From: Globodera rostochiensis
Lineage: Eukaryota; Nematoda; Chromadorea; Rhabditida; Heteroderidae
Direction: 5' to 3'
Length of the DNA: 64,000 bases
NCBI GenBank assembly: GCA_018350325.1
Contig: JAEVLN010000003.1
Span: 2,341,214-2,405,213, forward strand
In this document: positions 11,304-24,699 of the stretch, piece after piece
Layout of the letters: every line of letters starts with the position of its first letter
How positions within the stretch are numbered: the first letter of the stretch is position 1
The notes under the pieces: generated by a model
Told to the model about the DNA's origin: nothing
The model's input: the letters and a program-made list of their open reading frames with translations, nothing else
Databases searched by the model: none
Position numbers and translations under genes: made by a program

Positions 11304-14300
11304 ATGTCTTCTCAGCGCCTCGCAAGCCCTGACGTGATATTCTGGTAAATTTTAAACGTTTTAATAACTGCTTATCACAAACAAAAGTGTTTGTTTTAGC
11401 GATGAATCATTCATGAATGGCCAAAGCGAGATTGAGTATATCAGAAGGCAAATTGCCAGGGCGGTGATACGCAAGGATCAGGACAAGGCGCTGTTCTTGC
11501 ACACCCGTTCGTTGATCAAGGAGTTCACTAAGAACAACGGCGAGACGGGGCTCGAATTCTTTCAGAAGAATCGCGCATACTTTTGCACGTATTTGGCGCA
11601 ACAAATGCTGGAAACTGTGCGTTGATGAATGGCTCGCAATTGCCCGAGTTAATCACTTTTTTTCATGAAACAGAATTTCTCCGGAAATCGTCGATCGAAG
11701 GGATCGGACGAGCCGATGGCGAAGAGTCCACGCTTTGATCTGTTCGAAAGTTGGATGGAAAAGTTGACGAAATTATTTGGCTTTTACTATTTGGAAAATG
11801 CAAATCTTGCAATTTCGAAGTCCGTGCATTTGAACACTTTTTTTACCCCAAATTTCCTCTTCTTTTTGCAGTTTTGTTGAAAACATTTCGTGGTTTCTTG
11901 TGCCCGTATTTTTCCTTTGTCGCCGACGGTACAAAGCAATTGCCGTATCTTTGGTGGATCAAATCTGCGAAATTGTGAGGCTCAGCCGAGGATTGCTCGT
12001 CTACAAGCATTGGGACGACATTTTTGAGCAATGGATTTCGATGTCCATAAAAGACCCGACAACGCTCGACATCGACGTTTATTTGTTTCATTGGCTTCAA
12101 GTCACCAAGGTGTGATTCATTTAGGACGGGCCATTACGTTTTGCGGGGAAGCCAACACTTTGGGCTGTAGAGTCATATCGAAATTTAATGAATTTGTAAG
12201 AATAGCCTCAAATTTCCATTTTCCTAAAAGAAGTTTGTGAGGCCGATTTGTTGCCCGTCTTATCCCCGCTCTCAAACGGCTTTGACCTTGCTTATTTTAG
12301 GAGTTTTTTAGGTAGAATACTTCAAGAGCAGAACGTTCCGGTCGATGTTCCGTGCCCTCTTATTTTTGAGTCTCAACGAACAATACGTCCTTTCTCTTGT
12401 CAAACAAATCCATTTGTGTTCTGCTGACGACAAAGTTGACGGCGAATTTTCGTTGACGATGGCAATTCGCAAATTGTTGGGCATTGATTAATGTTAACCA
12501 ATTAAATGCCACCGGATAACATCGACATTTTCAGCTTTTCGAATATCCTTTTCCAATTTCGCACTGCAATTACAATGGTGGAAGTTGCAGAACGCTCAAA
12601 AATGGCGTGTAACAGTCTCGAAGTACTGCTTGAACGAGTTGATGAGGATTTGATTAATGAAGTACGGAAAATGTTGATTCTTGTCACCATTTAAAAAACA
12701 ACTTTTAGAATGCCCAAGTTCTTCTGTTCGTTCTGAAGTCCGCTGTTGTGGCGACCGGCGAATTGTGTGTCTCCGTTTGGTTGAAATTTGTTCGGAAATT
12801 GCGCACCGATGTCTTCATCAGTTTGGCATCACAAGGTGAAAAATAAATGCCGTCCTTTCCCTAATTCGAAGACCAAATCTCTTTCATTTTGAGTGATCGT
12901 GTTCGTCTCTCCCCTTCTGAAGTTTGACTCTTCCAAGGCATTATTTGATGAAATTTTCGTCGTCAGGGCGGCGGAGATGTTCAGCTCACCAATGTAAAAT
13001 TAACGGAAACATTTTTGAATTAATGATTACTTAAACAACCATTTACAGAGAGGGCGCCAAGGTGCATAACATTTTGCTTGCAATGTTCGACAACAATTCG
13101 TACAAATTTGAACAACGACTTCCCCGCGATTTGTCGCTTAAACTGTCGGCTGAGCCACGTTTTGTCATCGTCAAAAGTGCGTTTAACTACAATAATCACG
13201 CACAAAATTGAATTGGAGTTGAAAACCGCGGATCTTGCGGATTTCCGGATAGTTCGGATAACCAACCCATTGGTCTGGTCTCAGACTTTTGGTCCGGTCT
13301 CTGGTGTAAAATCTGGTGGTTAAAAGACGCATAAAATAATTTGAAAAGGGTTTAAGAATGCCATTTTAATGAATTTAGGCTGTGCTGAGCTCCTGATGAC
13401 CGGAATGGTCGACCTTTATCAAACAGTGCTGGAGCGTCTGTTGAAAGTTCTCGAACAGTGTGACCTTTTGCAGATTGATTCCAGCCAATTGGTAAAAAAA
13501 CCGCGATATATTATTAATTAATTGTGCCTTAAATTAAGGCAAGAGCGCTAATTTTTGCGTTGCACAAAGTCCACAATTTGGAGATGAAATCGATGGTCGC
13601 AAAGTGCCTTGGCAATATTGGACTGCTTGATCTTGACAGAACGTCGCGAAGCATTACCGCCGACAGTTTAGCTACAGACACTTCTGCTGCCAATCAGCTT
13701 GTTTCAGTCGACAACAAAGTGCAGGTGGCGGGCGGTCCATGGGGAGGGGGGATTGAAGTTTTGTCAAAAATCTTTGTTTTCAGTTTACCGTCGATTTTAT
13801 TCATGAAATATTCTCAAAATTGGATGAATGCGAACACTCTGAAACGGCTGTCAAGATCCATTGTGTCATTTGGTTCATTTTGATTGGACCTCTGAAAGTG
13901 CACGGGCTGAAGGAGGAAGTCTGGAATAAATTGTCAAAAAATGTCGTCGAAGCGCTTAAATCGGCGAACCATTGTTCATTCCAAATCACCGAATCCTTTA
14001 AAATTGACAACCTTTTCGTCAATAATAGAACGTTGAAACAAGCGTAAATTTATTCCACTTTTAAAACTCCAAATTCGACCCATTCAAGGCCGATCATCGA
14101 TCAGTCGACCGATTTCTTTCAATGGGCTCGGAATTTATACAATTCCATTTGTGAAAAGGTGTGGACGACAAAAAAGCAAAGAAAATAAATCACTAATTGT
14201 TCAGTTGGAGGACACGCTTTTGCGCAGCTTATTTGCTTCTTTGTGCAATGCTAACCATGCCGCCATTGTGAGCAGAACGATGTTTGCCCGCCCGTCCATT

Positions 14301-17300
14301 TATTCATAAAAATCCAAAAAACGTTTTGCAGGTGCAGAAACTTCCCCCATATGATCATCCAGGCTTTGATTGAGGCAAATGAAGCGATTGTTAGCGAAGT
14401 ATGTCAGAAGCTGCTCAGTCTTTAATCTAGAGCCCGGACTTGAGGACCCATCGAGATTTTGATCGAGAATCTCGAAAGTCTGGGCTCTACTTTAATTGAT
14501 CCGCGAGATCTAAGAGTCCAGTAAAAATACGGGTTATACCCATCAACGAATTAATCCCCTGGCCACAAAGCAGCATATTTAGTTCGAACAAGAAACTCTA
14601 GCTGTATTTGCCGCTGTGATTGGTGACACAATTTGTTGGGCTAAAGATGCGATGGCCGCCATTTGCTGCGCTTTGGACGCAATGGAAAGATTTTTTGTTT
14701 GTCGAAATGCAAATGGTGTAATTGCGAGCAGCAAGGCAAAGGACAAAGTGAGAGGGTGGAATTGGGTGTTGAACACACTGCCCGTTACATTTCATTGATT
14801 GGTGAGATTTCAGGAGGTTGCTGAACGGTTTGACGCTTTTTTCATCAAAATTCTTGGCACGACCGACCCAAACTGTTCGGCGGTGCCGCTGAGTGTGTTG
14901 GCAACCCAAAAGTGCGGTTTACACTTCCGGTCATTGCGCTGGCTTGAACAGTTTGGGCCCCAGAACGACGTCTTCCAACGGGACTTTTACTTTCTTTTAG
15001 AGGTTTTCTGCATGTTCGTCTCTTTCTAAATTTAGCTTTTGTCTTCTTTTCAGAGACTGTACTCGCATTTGGGCAATTCGGACGGAGTGTTGGGCACTTT
15101 CCAAGTGATTCGTAATCACACAGTGCCCGAACCGATGGAACAAATTCTGGCACTAAAAGTGCAGGGCAATTACATCGACGCGTTGCCGCTCTGTCAAAAA
15201 CTGATGGGACAGGAAGTTGTAATTTTTGTTTTGTTTGTCCAAAATTAGTCATTCAATTCCAAGAAAGAAATGGTCAAATGTTTGCTGCGGTCCAACCAAC
15301 CTTTGCTCGCCCGAACTTTCATTGAGCACACATTGAAACGAATTGAGGAAGAACATGACGAAGCTGCAAATGTTGCAAGAATTGAGGACAAAAAGCGGTT
15401 GCGCGAGTACCAGATGGAGGCCGTTTGTAAATTGGGCGACTGGGACCAATTGGCCGAGTTGCAAAGCAATTTGATGGGCCAAAACCATTCGGACGGTGTG
15501 CAAATCGTCGAGAAATGGGGCGCTAAAATTGCTTCGATTTTCTGCAATTTGAGACAATTTGACCAGCAAAGTTTTGTCGAAAACATCGAAAAGGTACGCA
15601 CTTCGCTGGCCAATTCGCTGCTCCGGACGACTTTGGAGGATTCGAGCGTCATTTCACAAACGCACAGAAACATCATAAAGTGTGAACAGAACGCAATTCG
15701 ACCGTTGTGTTACAAAACGCATTCACTTCCCTTTAGGCTAAGGTCGCTGTACGAAGTGGAGAACGTCAAGGCAGTGCTTTACTCCCGCGGCGACAAACCG
15801 GCACTGTTGCGGAAGATCATCGCCGATTGGGAGGTGGACATGGATGGAACAAGCATTTGTGGAAGGCTTTTTGGAAGAATGAAAACTCCACAAATTATGT
15901 GGTACCGGTATTCTCCAAACAAATTTCAGTGTCAATCGGAAGGTTCATTGTCCTTTGCGAGTCGGTCTGAGCGCTTAATTTCGTTGAGGACGGAGTTGCT
16001 CCGTGTCATCGACTTGCCGAACACGTCGCAGACTCAGTGCCGTCTTCTCCTCAAATGCTCGTCGCTGGCACGGGAGGCAAATTATTTGCAAAGATCGTGG
16101 ACTTACATTGCAGAGGCTAAGGCACTTCGGGGAATCGACGAAAACATTGCGATCGACATGGAGGAGGCGAAGTATCTTTTCCAAAAGGTCTGAAGAAGAA
16201 GTGCACGTCAATTTGTGAGGGGAAATTCTTTTTGTTAAATCTCAGGGCGAACATTTTCAAGCGATCAATCTGCTCGAAAAGGCCGTCCATACAAAATTCT
16301 CGCAACTGTGCTTGGAGCTGAGCACCTGTGCGAGCAGTTCAACGCCACAAAAGTTGGCGAAGAGTTTGGAAGACGAGGACAAAACGTACAGAAATTGTTT
16401 TGTTGAGGTTTTCCGGTAATTATGGAAATTAAAACAATATTTATAAAAACAGGCGCAAATGTTACTTGCCGATTTTAATGAACGTGCCGGGGCCAAACAA
16501 ATGGACGATTTATGTGTAACTTACAAAAGATTGGAAAGTTTTGGACATTTGTCGGAGTCGTTCTATTACCGATATGCGACTTTCTACGACGGGTACTACG
16601 AGTCGGCCACCGAAGTTTTACATAATTAATTTTTTTTAATTTATTTAATTTTTTTATATTCTCAGAAAAACAAAATGATGGTCTGCACTCTGCTGAGATT
16701 GTATCGCAATGTGCTCGAGTTTGGACCGCAGTACGTGAACCATGCAATTCCGCGCATGCTGGCGGTTTGGTTTGATGCGGGAAAGAAATGTGCCTTGTCG
16801 GAAACTGTGGCGGGGGGCGGAGTTCGCAATTTGACCAACAACAGCAGCAAAAAAGGTGGCAAATTGGCCGCCGCCGCCGTCGCTGTCCAACCATTCGACC
16901 CGAACAGAGAAATGAAAGAGGCTTTTAATCGTCTGGACAAGGCGTATTTCTTCGCTTTGTACTCCCAGATGATTTCGCGCATTACTCACTCGGAGCTCCC
17001 GCTTTACACTCTCTTGAAGGTTGGTTTTTTGATATTTTGAATTGAATTTAGAGACATGAACACATTGGGAAAGTGGCGAGTGTTGGGTTTCTCTCCATGA
17101 ATTCTGTCCATCGATTGGATGTCGTCTCTTAATGTTCCCGTGTTTAGGAGATGCTCTCCGAGTTGATCGTCCACTTCCCCCACCGGTGTTTGTGGCTTTC
17201 ATTGTCCATCGCACGTTCTACGCGCGACGCCGTCCGTTCAAAGCGTTGTGTTGAGATTTTTGAGCTTGCAAGGAAAAAGGCGCGGAACAATGCCGAATTT

Positions 17301-19619
17301 GACCTGAACTTGCTGATTCAACAGTTCGACTATTTGGCCACCTTGCTGATTAAGTAGGGTTGATTTGTATTTATTTAATAATTTACTAATATTTACGGGA
17401 AAATTTTTTAGCATTGCGGAGACCAAAATTGATCAGCAACGCGCCGGGCTGAGCTTTGTTCGCTTCTTTCCCAATGTTGTGGACTTTTTTGAGAACGGCA
17501 TAATGCGTGCGGGTGGGCGTGGCACCAGCAGGTCGCCTCTTCTGGGCAAAGGCGCGGTGACCCAAATCCCAACGAGCCGTCCTCAAATTCTGTTGCCATT
17601 CATCGACGATATGTTTTCTTCATTTGCCAATTCTTCTGGACATACCACTGAAACATCATTTTCCGGCGCGAAAAACAATCGTTGTGACCGTGTTAGGGAA
17701 GTTTTCATCCACGGCGTCGACCAGAACTTTGAAGTAACTCATTTACAGTAAAAAGGAAATGTTTGTGAATGATACCTTCTTTTTTTTCACTTTTTAGTGT
17801 CTAAAATCGCTTGAAGCCCCCAAAAAGATGGCGTTCATTGGCACGGATGGCCGAACCTACCCGTTGTTGTGCAAACAGAACGACGACTTGTGCAAGGATG
17901 CCCGATTTATGGACGTTAACCGAGTCCGTTGGGTGTTTTGCTATTAATTGTCATGCATTTTGTTTGACAACACCAAATGTTGCAGATGCTCAACACGCTG
18001 TTCATGCGTGATTCTGAAACAAGAAATCAGGTATTTTGTGTTCAGTTCAGTAAACGCTTTTGCAAGCCGTGGGACAATTTCAGCTTTACATCCGTTGCTA
18101 CTCAACAATTCCGCTAAAAGAGGCTGGCGGAGGCATAATCCAATGGATTCCCAATTTAATTCCGTTTGCAAACGCTTTGAGAGGCAAAAACAAACAAAAC
18201 AAGTTAAGAAGGTGCTTTTAATGAACGAAATTTAGGAATAATGCGAAAGAAAGGACCGCCAATGAATACGGCCGAAGTGCAGCGGTGAAATTTAAAATGA
18301 GAAATTCGATTTCAATTTTTATGTTTATGAAAACATTTATCAGAATTCTCGGTGATCCGTCCGGTGATCGCGTGAAGAACTTTCGTGAAAAAGTGTGTGC
18401 CCGGCATCCCCTCGCAATGGCTCAATGGTTAAGGTCAATAATTTGTTATCAAACAAAAAGGAAACAAATGGACCATTCTTTGATTTGCAGAACATCGTTT
18501 TTGGATGCCTGTTCATGGTACAATGCGCGACTTGCGTTCACTCGGACGGCGGCGACAATGAGCATGGTCGGTTTTCTGCTGGGACTTGGCGATCGACACG
18601 GAGAAAACATGCTATTGGACGTGAAGACTGGAGGTAAAAGTTGTAAATGGGGCAGACTTCTCGGAATTTGAACGCGTTTTTCGGTGCCTAAACCTAAGAG
18701 TTTGAAAATTTATTTGCAATTTTGATCCCATTTTCCCAAAAACCCCGATTTTATCCAACTAACTCTGGTCAAAATCGACCGGAACTTTAAGATTTGATCC
18801 ACGTGGACTTCAACATTCTCTTCGACAAGGGCGAATATCTGAAAGTGCCCGAGGTATTGTTTTGTGAATTGTGACGAATGTGGTCATTGGTGTGCACAGA
18901 TTGTACCTTTCCGTCTCACTCGCAATATGGTCGACGGATTCGGCGCCACGGGGGTCGAGGGAACCTTCAGAAGATCGTGTGAAAAAGCCTTAAGGGTAAC
19001 GGCAACGGCAGAAAATGTCTCATTTCCATCTTTTCAAGATAATGCGGGCCGAGCGTCGCATGCTCGGCACGGTTCTGTGCGCATTTGCTTACGACCCGCT
19101 GCTTGAATGGACCACAACAGAGGCCAGGAACCAGCAGTACAGACAAGTCAGGAGTTGACAAAGAATTGAAACTAGACGGAGCTGTACTCGTTTTTAAAAG
19201 AAGAAGTACAAATTGATGGGCAGAGGAGGTACTGGTTGAAGAACCAAAAGTACTTTTTGGCTTGGTAACCCGACATTTTCGGCGTTTTTTTTTTTGTTGT
19301 GGATAGTTTGTCCATGCTTTAACAAAAAGCATTTATCAACTTTTATTTTTAAGTATGGAGGAACTGCACTGCAGTCGCAGGACAATGCCAGCAACACAAT
19401 CGAAATGATAAATGTGCGCTGGAATTGAAGTGAATGTTGTTGATCCATTTTCATCAACAGATGCGCCTTGCTGGACACATTGTCACCGCGCGTTTCAATC
19501 CGCCAAAAACTTGCGCAGTGCCAATGAGCGTCGGGGGGCAGGTCGCCAGACTGATTGAGATAGCGACGGACGACGCGAATCTTTCTGCGATGTACATCGG
19601 ATGGAGTGCCTTCATTTAA
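11304..19619 (+). CDS. atl-1: ATR checkpoint kinase (PIKK family)
   Basis: Nuclear serine/threonine kinase that senses single-stranded DNA and stalled forks. Start: ATG 11304; the exon ending in ...TTCTG splices (gtaaat...ttttag) in frame to the exon at about 11400. Helical HEAT-type sequence follows, with a UME-like segment (about 13550-13650: [16 protein letters not shown]) and a FAT region (about 15050-17350). In the kinase domain, residues around [14 protein letters not shown] (about 17870) hold the nucleotide-binding Lys. The catalytic loop is [10 protein letters not shown] (about 18585-18612), with [12 protein letters not shown] at about 18800. [13 protein letters not shown] (about 18907) is characteristic of ATR rather than ATM, mTOR or SMG-1. 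The end is a FATC motif finishing in MYIGWSAFI before TAA 19617-19619. It is shorter than vertebrate ATR, mainly in the HEAT part. Catalytic residues look intact. Intron limits in the middle are uncertain. Confidence 0.92.
14428..14489. mobile_element. 62-bp hAT-like MITE in an ATR intron, with 8-bp target duplication
   Basis: The inverted ends TAGAGCCCGGACTT (14428-14441) and AAGTCTGGGCTCTA (14476-14489) mismatch at one base. Flanks CTTTAATC (14420-14427) and CTTTAATT (14490-14497) agree at 7 of 8 bases. An 8-bp duplication and a YARNG-type end (TAGAG) fit hAT transposition. Relatives lie at 10322 and 34566. Confidence 0.75.
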
Positions 19620-20780
19620 TGTGCTGCTGCTTGATCTCGTGGCTTTTGCTTTTTGAATCTATTCATTTTTTGTTTTTTGTCAACATTTCTTTGATCTCCA
19701 CTTTAAAATCTCGCCTTTTTGCTGCCGGTCTCATCACTTTCAATTGGTGCCTTTAAGTGCGTGCTTCTCAGTTTGTTTTTTCTATTGTATAAATAATCTC
19801 ATTTTTAAAACAAAGGCATTTTTATCGGTTGGTACACACATTAACTTAAATAGGCATTAAAAGCACACCATACTACCGACGAAAACGGGGCGTGTCATTA
19901 ACAAACTACGGAATGGGACGGAGGGAGGGAATTTGGCGATGGATGGTGTGGAAATGCATTTCCGGCCTGTCCATTCCATTCACAATGTTCAAAAAGGGGT
20001 CCGCGCGATGTCTGAATTGCCACACATTTACGTTTGCTCCTGTTCCCTCTTGAACTTTTTGATCATTTAAATGCTCTCAAAGACTGTCCTTTCGTCCCTT
20101 TTGCCTCATCCAATCCCGTTCAGTCAGCAAACTTTCCTCATCAATGAGTTTTCCAATTACGTAAATGCTGTTCCCCCCCCCCCTTTTTTGTGTTATCGAT
20201 TCATTCAATGCAATTTTTTGAAATTGCCCGCCCCTCATTTGTCAGCACAGATTCATTCATTCAAGCACATTTTGTCGTCGAGGGGACGGCGATTGATCGA
20301 CGGAGGAGGGCAATGAGTGCATTGGAGGAAAAGGGAAAGACGGGAGAAGACATTTTCCCTCATGCATTCGTTCATCAAAAAGCGCAAGACAAAATCAGCG
20401 AACTGTGTTCATTGAAGTCTTCTTCATTTTATAATTAAACGAAAAACCCCCAGTGGATTTTGTCTCTATGAACACTTTTGTTTCAAAATCCGTTATTAAA
20501 AAAACATAAAACAAATAAAGGAACCCGACAAAGTGTCCTTTATTTGTTAGTCCTTTGTTGTTCTCTTCAGTCTTCTTCGACTCAAAAACAATTGAATTGT
20601 CCAACTCCGGAAAAATCCGTAACTGCTATGAACATCCGACCGGAGTTTGGCCCGCAGCCGGGCATTGATTTAACCGTAACCGTTCGCGCTTTGTTAATTT
20701 ATATTCTTTTTAGGATTCACTTATAAACTTACGGCTCTAATCTAACTCCCACACCCCAAATTTTCGTCTCTCGTCTCGCC
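19620..20780. other. Intergenic region between ATR and the P450 reductase
   Basis: No conserved protein seen. It should hold the ATR 3' end and the reductase promoter. The only structure is a perfect 12-bp hairpin, ACAAATAAAGGA (20511-20522) with TCCTTTATTTGT (20536-20547). Confidence 0.5.
20511..20547. repeat. Short perfect hairpin
   Basis: A 12-bp stem with a 13-base loop. It could be a MITE core or an RNA hairpin. It is not followed by a U tract and nothing else identifies it. Confidence 0.5.
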
Positions 20781-23679
20781 ATGGACTTGTTTGTGTCCTC
20801 CTTGGAATACATTGGCGGTCTCTTTGATGTGGTATTTTGTTTAATGTTTTTTTTGTTCTTTCACTAAATGTTTTCCCCGCTATTTAAGGTCGATTTGGTC
20901 GTACTTGGTGCAATAGCAGTGTTCGCGGTTGGCTATTATGTCAGAACTCAAACGCTTTCCGCCAGCAGCAAAATCCGATTCCCAGAAAGCACGCCCATCC
21001 GCAATGGTACCCTGGAGAAGGTGGACCGTTCGTTCTTGGGCCGAATGAAATCGGAAGATCGTCAGGTCTCAAGCCGTTGCTGTTGCTGATTGAGGCAATT
21101 CCTTCCATTCGCTTTTTCAGATTTTGATTCTCTTCGGCTCTCAGACGGGCACTGCGGAAGAGCTCGCCGGTCGTATGGCCAAAGACTTGTCCAGATTTGG
21201 GAAGAAGCCTCTGCTTATGGATCCCGAAGAGATTGAGGCGGAAGATTTGCCGAAAATCGTCGAACTAACCGACCCAGTGTTGTTGCTGTTCGTCGCGACG
21301 TACGGCGAGGGTGACCCGACGGACAATGCACAAGCACTGCACGAGTTCTTTACCAGTGCGGATTGTGACCTTGCCGGACTGAAATACGTGGTTCGTTCTG
21401 AACCGGGGATTTCATCAAACGGAGGCATTCGAGCTGTTCAGGTGTTCGGTCTTGGGAACAAAACTTATGAACATTTCAACGCGGTCGGAAAATTCTTTGA
21501 CAAGCGACTGGAGGAGCTGGGCGCTGAGCGCGTGTTCGAAATGGGAATCGCCGACGACGACGCCAACTTGGAGGAGGACTTTATGCGGTTAGAGTCCCGG
21601 GGTGTCCGGATGGGGATGTTCATTGTTGTGTGGACAAATCAAAGTTCAGTTGGAGGGAACTCTTTCTGCCGACACTTGCACAGCGCTTCAGCTGGGATTT
21701 GGTCGGCAACGGCGCGTTGGACCGTCAATATCGCCTTGAGATAATAGGCGAGCCGACCAAACACCTTTTTACCGGCGAGTTCGGTCGCATCGGGGCCTAC
21801 GAAAGACAAAGACCGTAAGTTTTACCCTGACGAATCTTTGTTTAAAACCTCAACTGTTTTGACTTTGATCGTTCTGGGCAGCTTTAATCTCAAATTTATT
21901 GACAAAATTGTGCAACTTTCGAGAAAAAATTTTTGGAGTGCGCAACCCCTCCAATTTTCGATTACATATGACGTGAATCCGTCTTTGTTTAGACCATTCG
22001 AGCCAAAGAATCCGTTCCTGGCAACAATTGCGGTTAACCGTGAATTGCATTTACCGAGCAGCGACCGCTCGTGTCGCCACGTCGAGTTTTCTGTGGACAA
22101 GGCACTGATCAGATACGAAGCCGGAGATCACATTGCCATTTTCCCGACCAATGATTTGGGCTTGGTGGACGTGCTGGCCAGCCTGTTGGAAGTGGACCTG
22201 GACACGGTGTTCAAGCTGGTTAATACGGATGGTAAGTTAAACCAGAGACATTTAGCCGGTGATATAAAAATTGAGGCCAAGACTTAAAATCAGAAATTAA
22301 ACATTGTTATTACGGAATTTTAACCACTAAGGGTTTGGAATTTTTTTGCTTTAACGCTTAACACGTTCAGAAATTTTAATTTTAGTGGAGAGCACTAAAA
22401 AGCACCCTTTTCCGTGTCCCTGCACATTTCGAACAGCTGTAAGAGATTTGTTTTTATTGTGTGAATCCACAGAATTGCCCTTTTAAGTTGACTCATTACG
22501 TGGACATTTGCTCTCCCGTCAAATCGCACGTGTTGAAGGCGCTCGTCGAATTTTCGGCGGACGAAGCGACGAAGGACAAACTTTCGCTGCTGAGTACGGC
22601 TTCGGAGGATGGATTGGTCGGTTAAAGTATAGTAAAAGTACTCCCTCAGAAACGCGCTTATTCTTTTTGTGTGATTATTTTCATTAGTCACCTTTTTTGG
22701 ACGGAAGTATTTAAATTTACCCACTTTTTTTTTTATTTGTCCAATAACATTCAGCACGAGTACGCTCAATTCATCGTGAAAGAGCGGCGGAACATTGTGG
22801 ATGTGTTGCAGCACTTTCCGTCCTGCAAACCTCCGTTGGATTTGCTGCTTGAACTTCTTCCCCGTCTGCAGGCGCGCTACTACAGCATTTCCTCGTCTCC
22901 GCGAATAGATGCTTCGCGCGTGGCGGTCACCGCCGTTGTGCTTCGCTATCCGATGGGCGATAGACTGGTCAAGGGCGTGTGCACCAACTTTTTGTCCGAC
23001 CGTGCCGAGGGCGCCTCCGCCCCGGTGTTCATCCGCAAGTCCACGCTCCGGTTGCCGCACCGTCTGCAGACACCGGTGGTCATGATTGGACCCGGCACTG
23101 GACTTGCACCATTCCGAGGCTTCCTGCATGAGCGAATGTGGCATAAGAAACAGGGCAAAGAGGTGGGCGAGATGCATTTGTTCTTCGGTTGTCGCCACCC
23201 GGAACATGACCACATCTACAAGGACGAGATGGAGGTGAGACTTTCTGGGCTAAGTTTCCAAACACAATAAATTCATATGTTAAGGAATTCGTGCAAATCG
23301 GCCTTCTGACACAACACCACGTGGCTTACTCCCGCTTTCAAAGCGAAAAAGTGTACGTGCAGCACAAATTATGGGAGAACAGGCAGCGCATGTGGGAACT
23401 CGTTCAGGAAGGGGCGGCTGTTTACGTCTGCGGGTATTTTGGGACACAAATTGGAGGGTATTGGGGAGGGGGGAGACCGATTCGCAATATTTTTGTTACG
23501 GCTTTTGCTTTACCCTAAAATCAACGCATCACAGAGACGCCCGTAACATGGCAAGGGACGTGCAGAACATGTTCTACAAAATATTCGCTGAGGTGGGCGG
23601 GCTTAGCGAGCAGGAGTCGCAGAAGATGATGAAGGATATGGAGAAGCAGCGGCGGTACCAAGCGGATGTGTGGTCGTGA
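20781..23679 (+). CDS. emb-8: NADPH-cytochrome P450 reductase
   Basis: ER-anchored diflavin enzyme passing electrons from NADPH through FAD and FMN to microsomal P450s. Start ATG 20781; a membrane anchor (VDLVVLGAIAVFAVGYYV) begins near 20888. FMN domain: FGSQTGTAEE (about 21133), ATYGEGDPTDN (about 21296), GLGNKTYEHFN (about 21448). FAD/NADPH part: RYYSISSSP (about 22878), GVCTNFL (about 22976), GPGTGLAPFRGF (about 23090), FGCRHPEHD (about 23186). The last exons give YVCG, then DARNMARDVQ after an intron from about 23439 to 23536. The C-terminus is DVWS before TGA 23677-23679; the aromatic next to the end is the residue that stacks on FAD in this family. All cofactor motifs are present. Length and order match a normal POR. 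The symbol is by homology to the single nematode POR gene. Confidence 0.94.
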
Positions 23680-24077
23680 GCGTGGGAATTGAATGACGGG
23701 GCCTGTAAGAATAGGAAGACGTACAACGACAACTTGACGAGACGGGCGACTTAACTATTCGGAGAGACTTAGCCATATGACACAACAATTCTAATTCTAA
23801 CAAAGTTTACAAAACATTGCCTTTTGCCCATTCAACATATCTCATCTTATCTGTCACAAATTACGATGGTATAAAAATAATAATGTAATGTTCGTGCGTG
23901 AATTTTACTTAAAAAAACATGTGAGCGTGCACCGCATTCGCTCAATTGAATTGATGACTTTGTGTACTTTCCAACCTTTTCTGCTTAATGGCCGCTTCTT
24001 TCCACTAATACCCGCCGTTCCAAGTTCGGCGGTGCCCGAGAAAATTTTTGGGATTTTGACTGACTCAATCGGATAAG

Positions 24078-24150
24078 TAGTGGCGTAGCCAGGAAAAAAT
24101 TTCGGAGAGGGGAATTTGTCCATCTGACCCCCCCCCTGGCTACACCACTG
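24078..24150. mobile_element. 73-bp MITE, TAGTGGCGTAGCCAGG ends
   Basis: The left end TAGTGGCGTAGCCAGG and right end CCTGGCTACACCACTG are near-perfect inverted repeats, and TAGTG fits a hAT end. Flanks CGGATAAG and CTGTTAAG match at only 5 of 8 bases, so the target duplication is doubtful. Same end family as the daf-2 intron element. Confidence 0.6.
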
Positions 24151-24158
24151 CTGTTAAG

Positions 24159-24317
24159 TAGTGTTCGGCACGGTACGGTATTACCGCGGTATTTTTTATC
24201 GGTATTTTACCGAAATACCGATACCGAAAAAATTGTGAGATTTCGGTTTTTTTCGGTATCGGTATTATACCGAAATACCGATACCGAATACCGAAAAACC
24301 CCATTTGCCGAACACTA
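24159..24317. mobile_element. 159-bp hAT-like MITE with perfect 8-bp target duplication
   Basis: TAGTGTTCGGCA at 24159 is mirrored by TGCCGAACACTA ending at 24317. Both flanks are CTGTTAAG (24151-24158 and 24318-24325). The interior is a palindrome of repeated CGGTATCGGTATT / AATACCGATACCG motifs. No coding capacity. Confidence 0.85.
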
Positions 24318-24539
24318 CTGTTAAGTATGCGATGTTTTTTTTTTATCCTTACGCTAGAAAAAATTCTTTTTCAAAAGTTTGGGGTTTTGGTGCGAGGTGG
24401 TATAATGGGGAGGTTGCCCGGTGCGGCGTGGTGGGGGGGGGGGGAGTCTGACCCCCCTCATTACGCAAGTATGAAAAGCTGTAAGAATACTAACTAACAA
24501 AGGAATAATTAAAGAATAAATAAAAAAATAAAAATGACG

Positions 24540-24610
24540 TCGCGAGAGAGGCTAGAACATTAGGCCCAAAATAAACCACCCCAAAAGTTTAACCACTAGG
24601 CCACACGCGA
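24540..24610 (-). pseudogene. Possible decayed tRNA (71 nt)
   Basis: On the minus strand the 71 bases begin TCGCGTG and end CTCGCGA, pairing at 6 of 7 acceptor-stem positions. An A-box-like GTGGCCTAGTGGTTAAAC and a T-loop-like GTTCTAGCC sit at the expected spacing, with T33 and a GGT triplet at the anticodon position. The D, anticodon and T stems are mostly broken, so this is a relic or a SINE head, not a working tRNA. Confidence 0.3.
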
Positions 24611-24699
24611 ATTGTTGATTCAATCTTGAAAATCAATTTAAGAAAATCATACCAACAAATTTTCCTTCAGCAGTCAAAAGACAACGGGTACGACGGATA

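Noticed and set aside
20478..20726. 82-residue frame upstream of the P450 reductase as an extra exon
   Set aside because: It has no similarity to the reductase N-terminus, and ATG 20781 with the membrane anchor already explains the start.
22395..23213. 272-residue minus-strand frame over the P450 reductase
   Set aside because: The opposite strand encodes conserved FAD/NADPH motifs. The minus frame has none.
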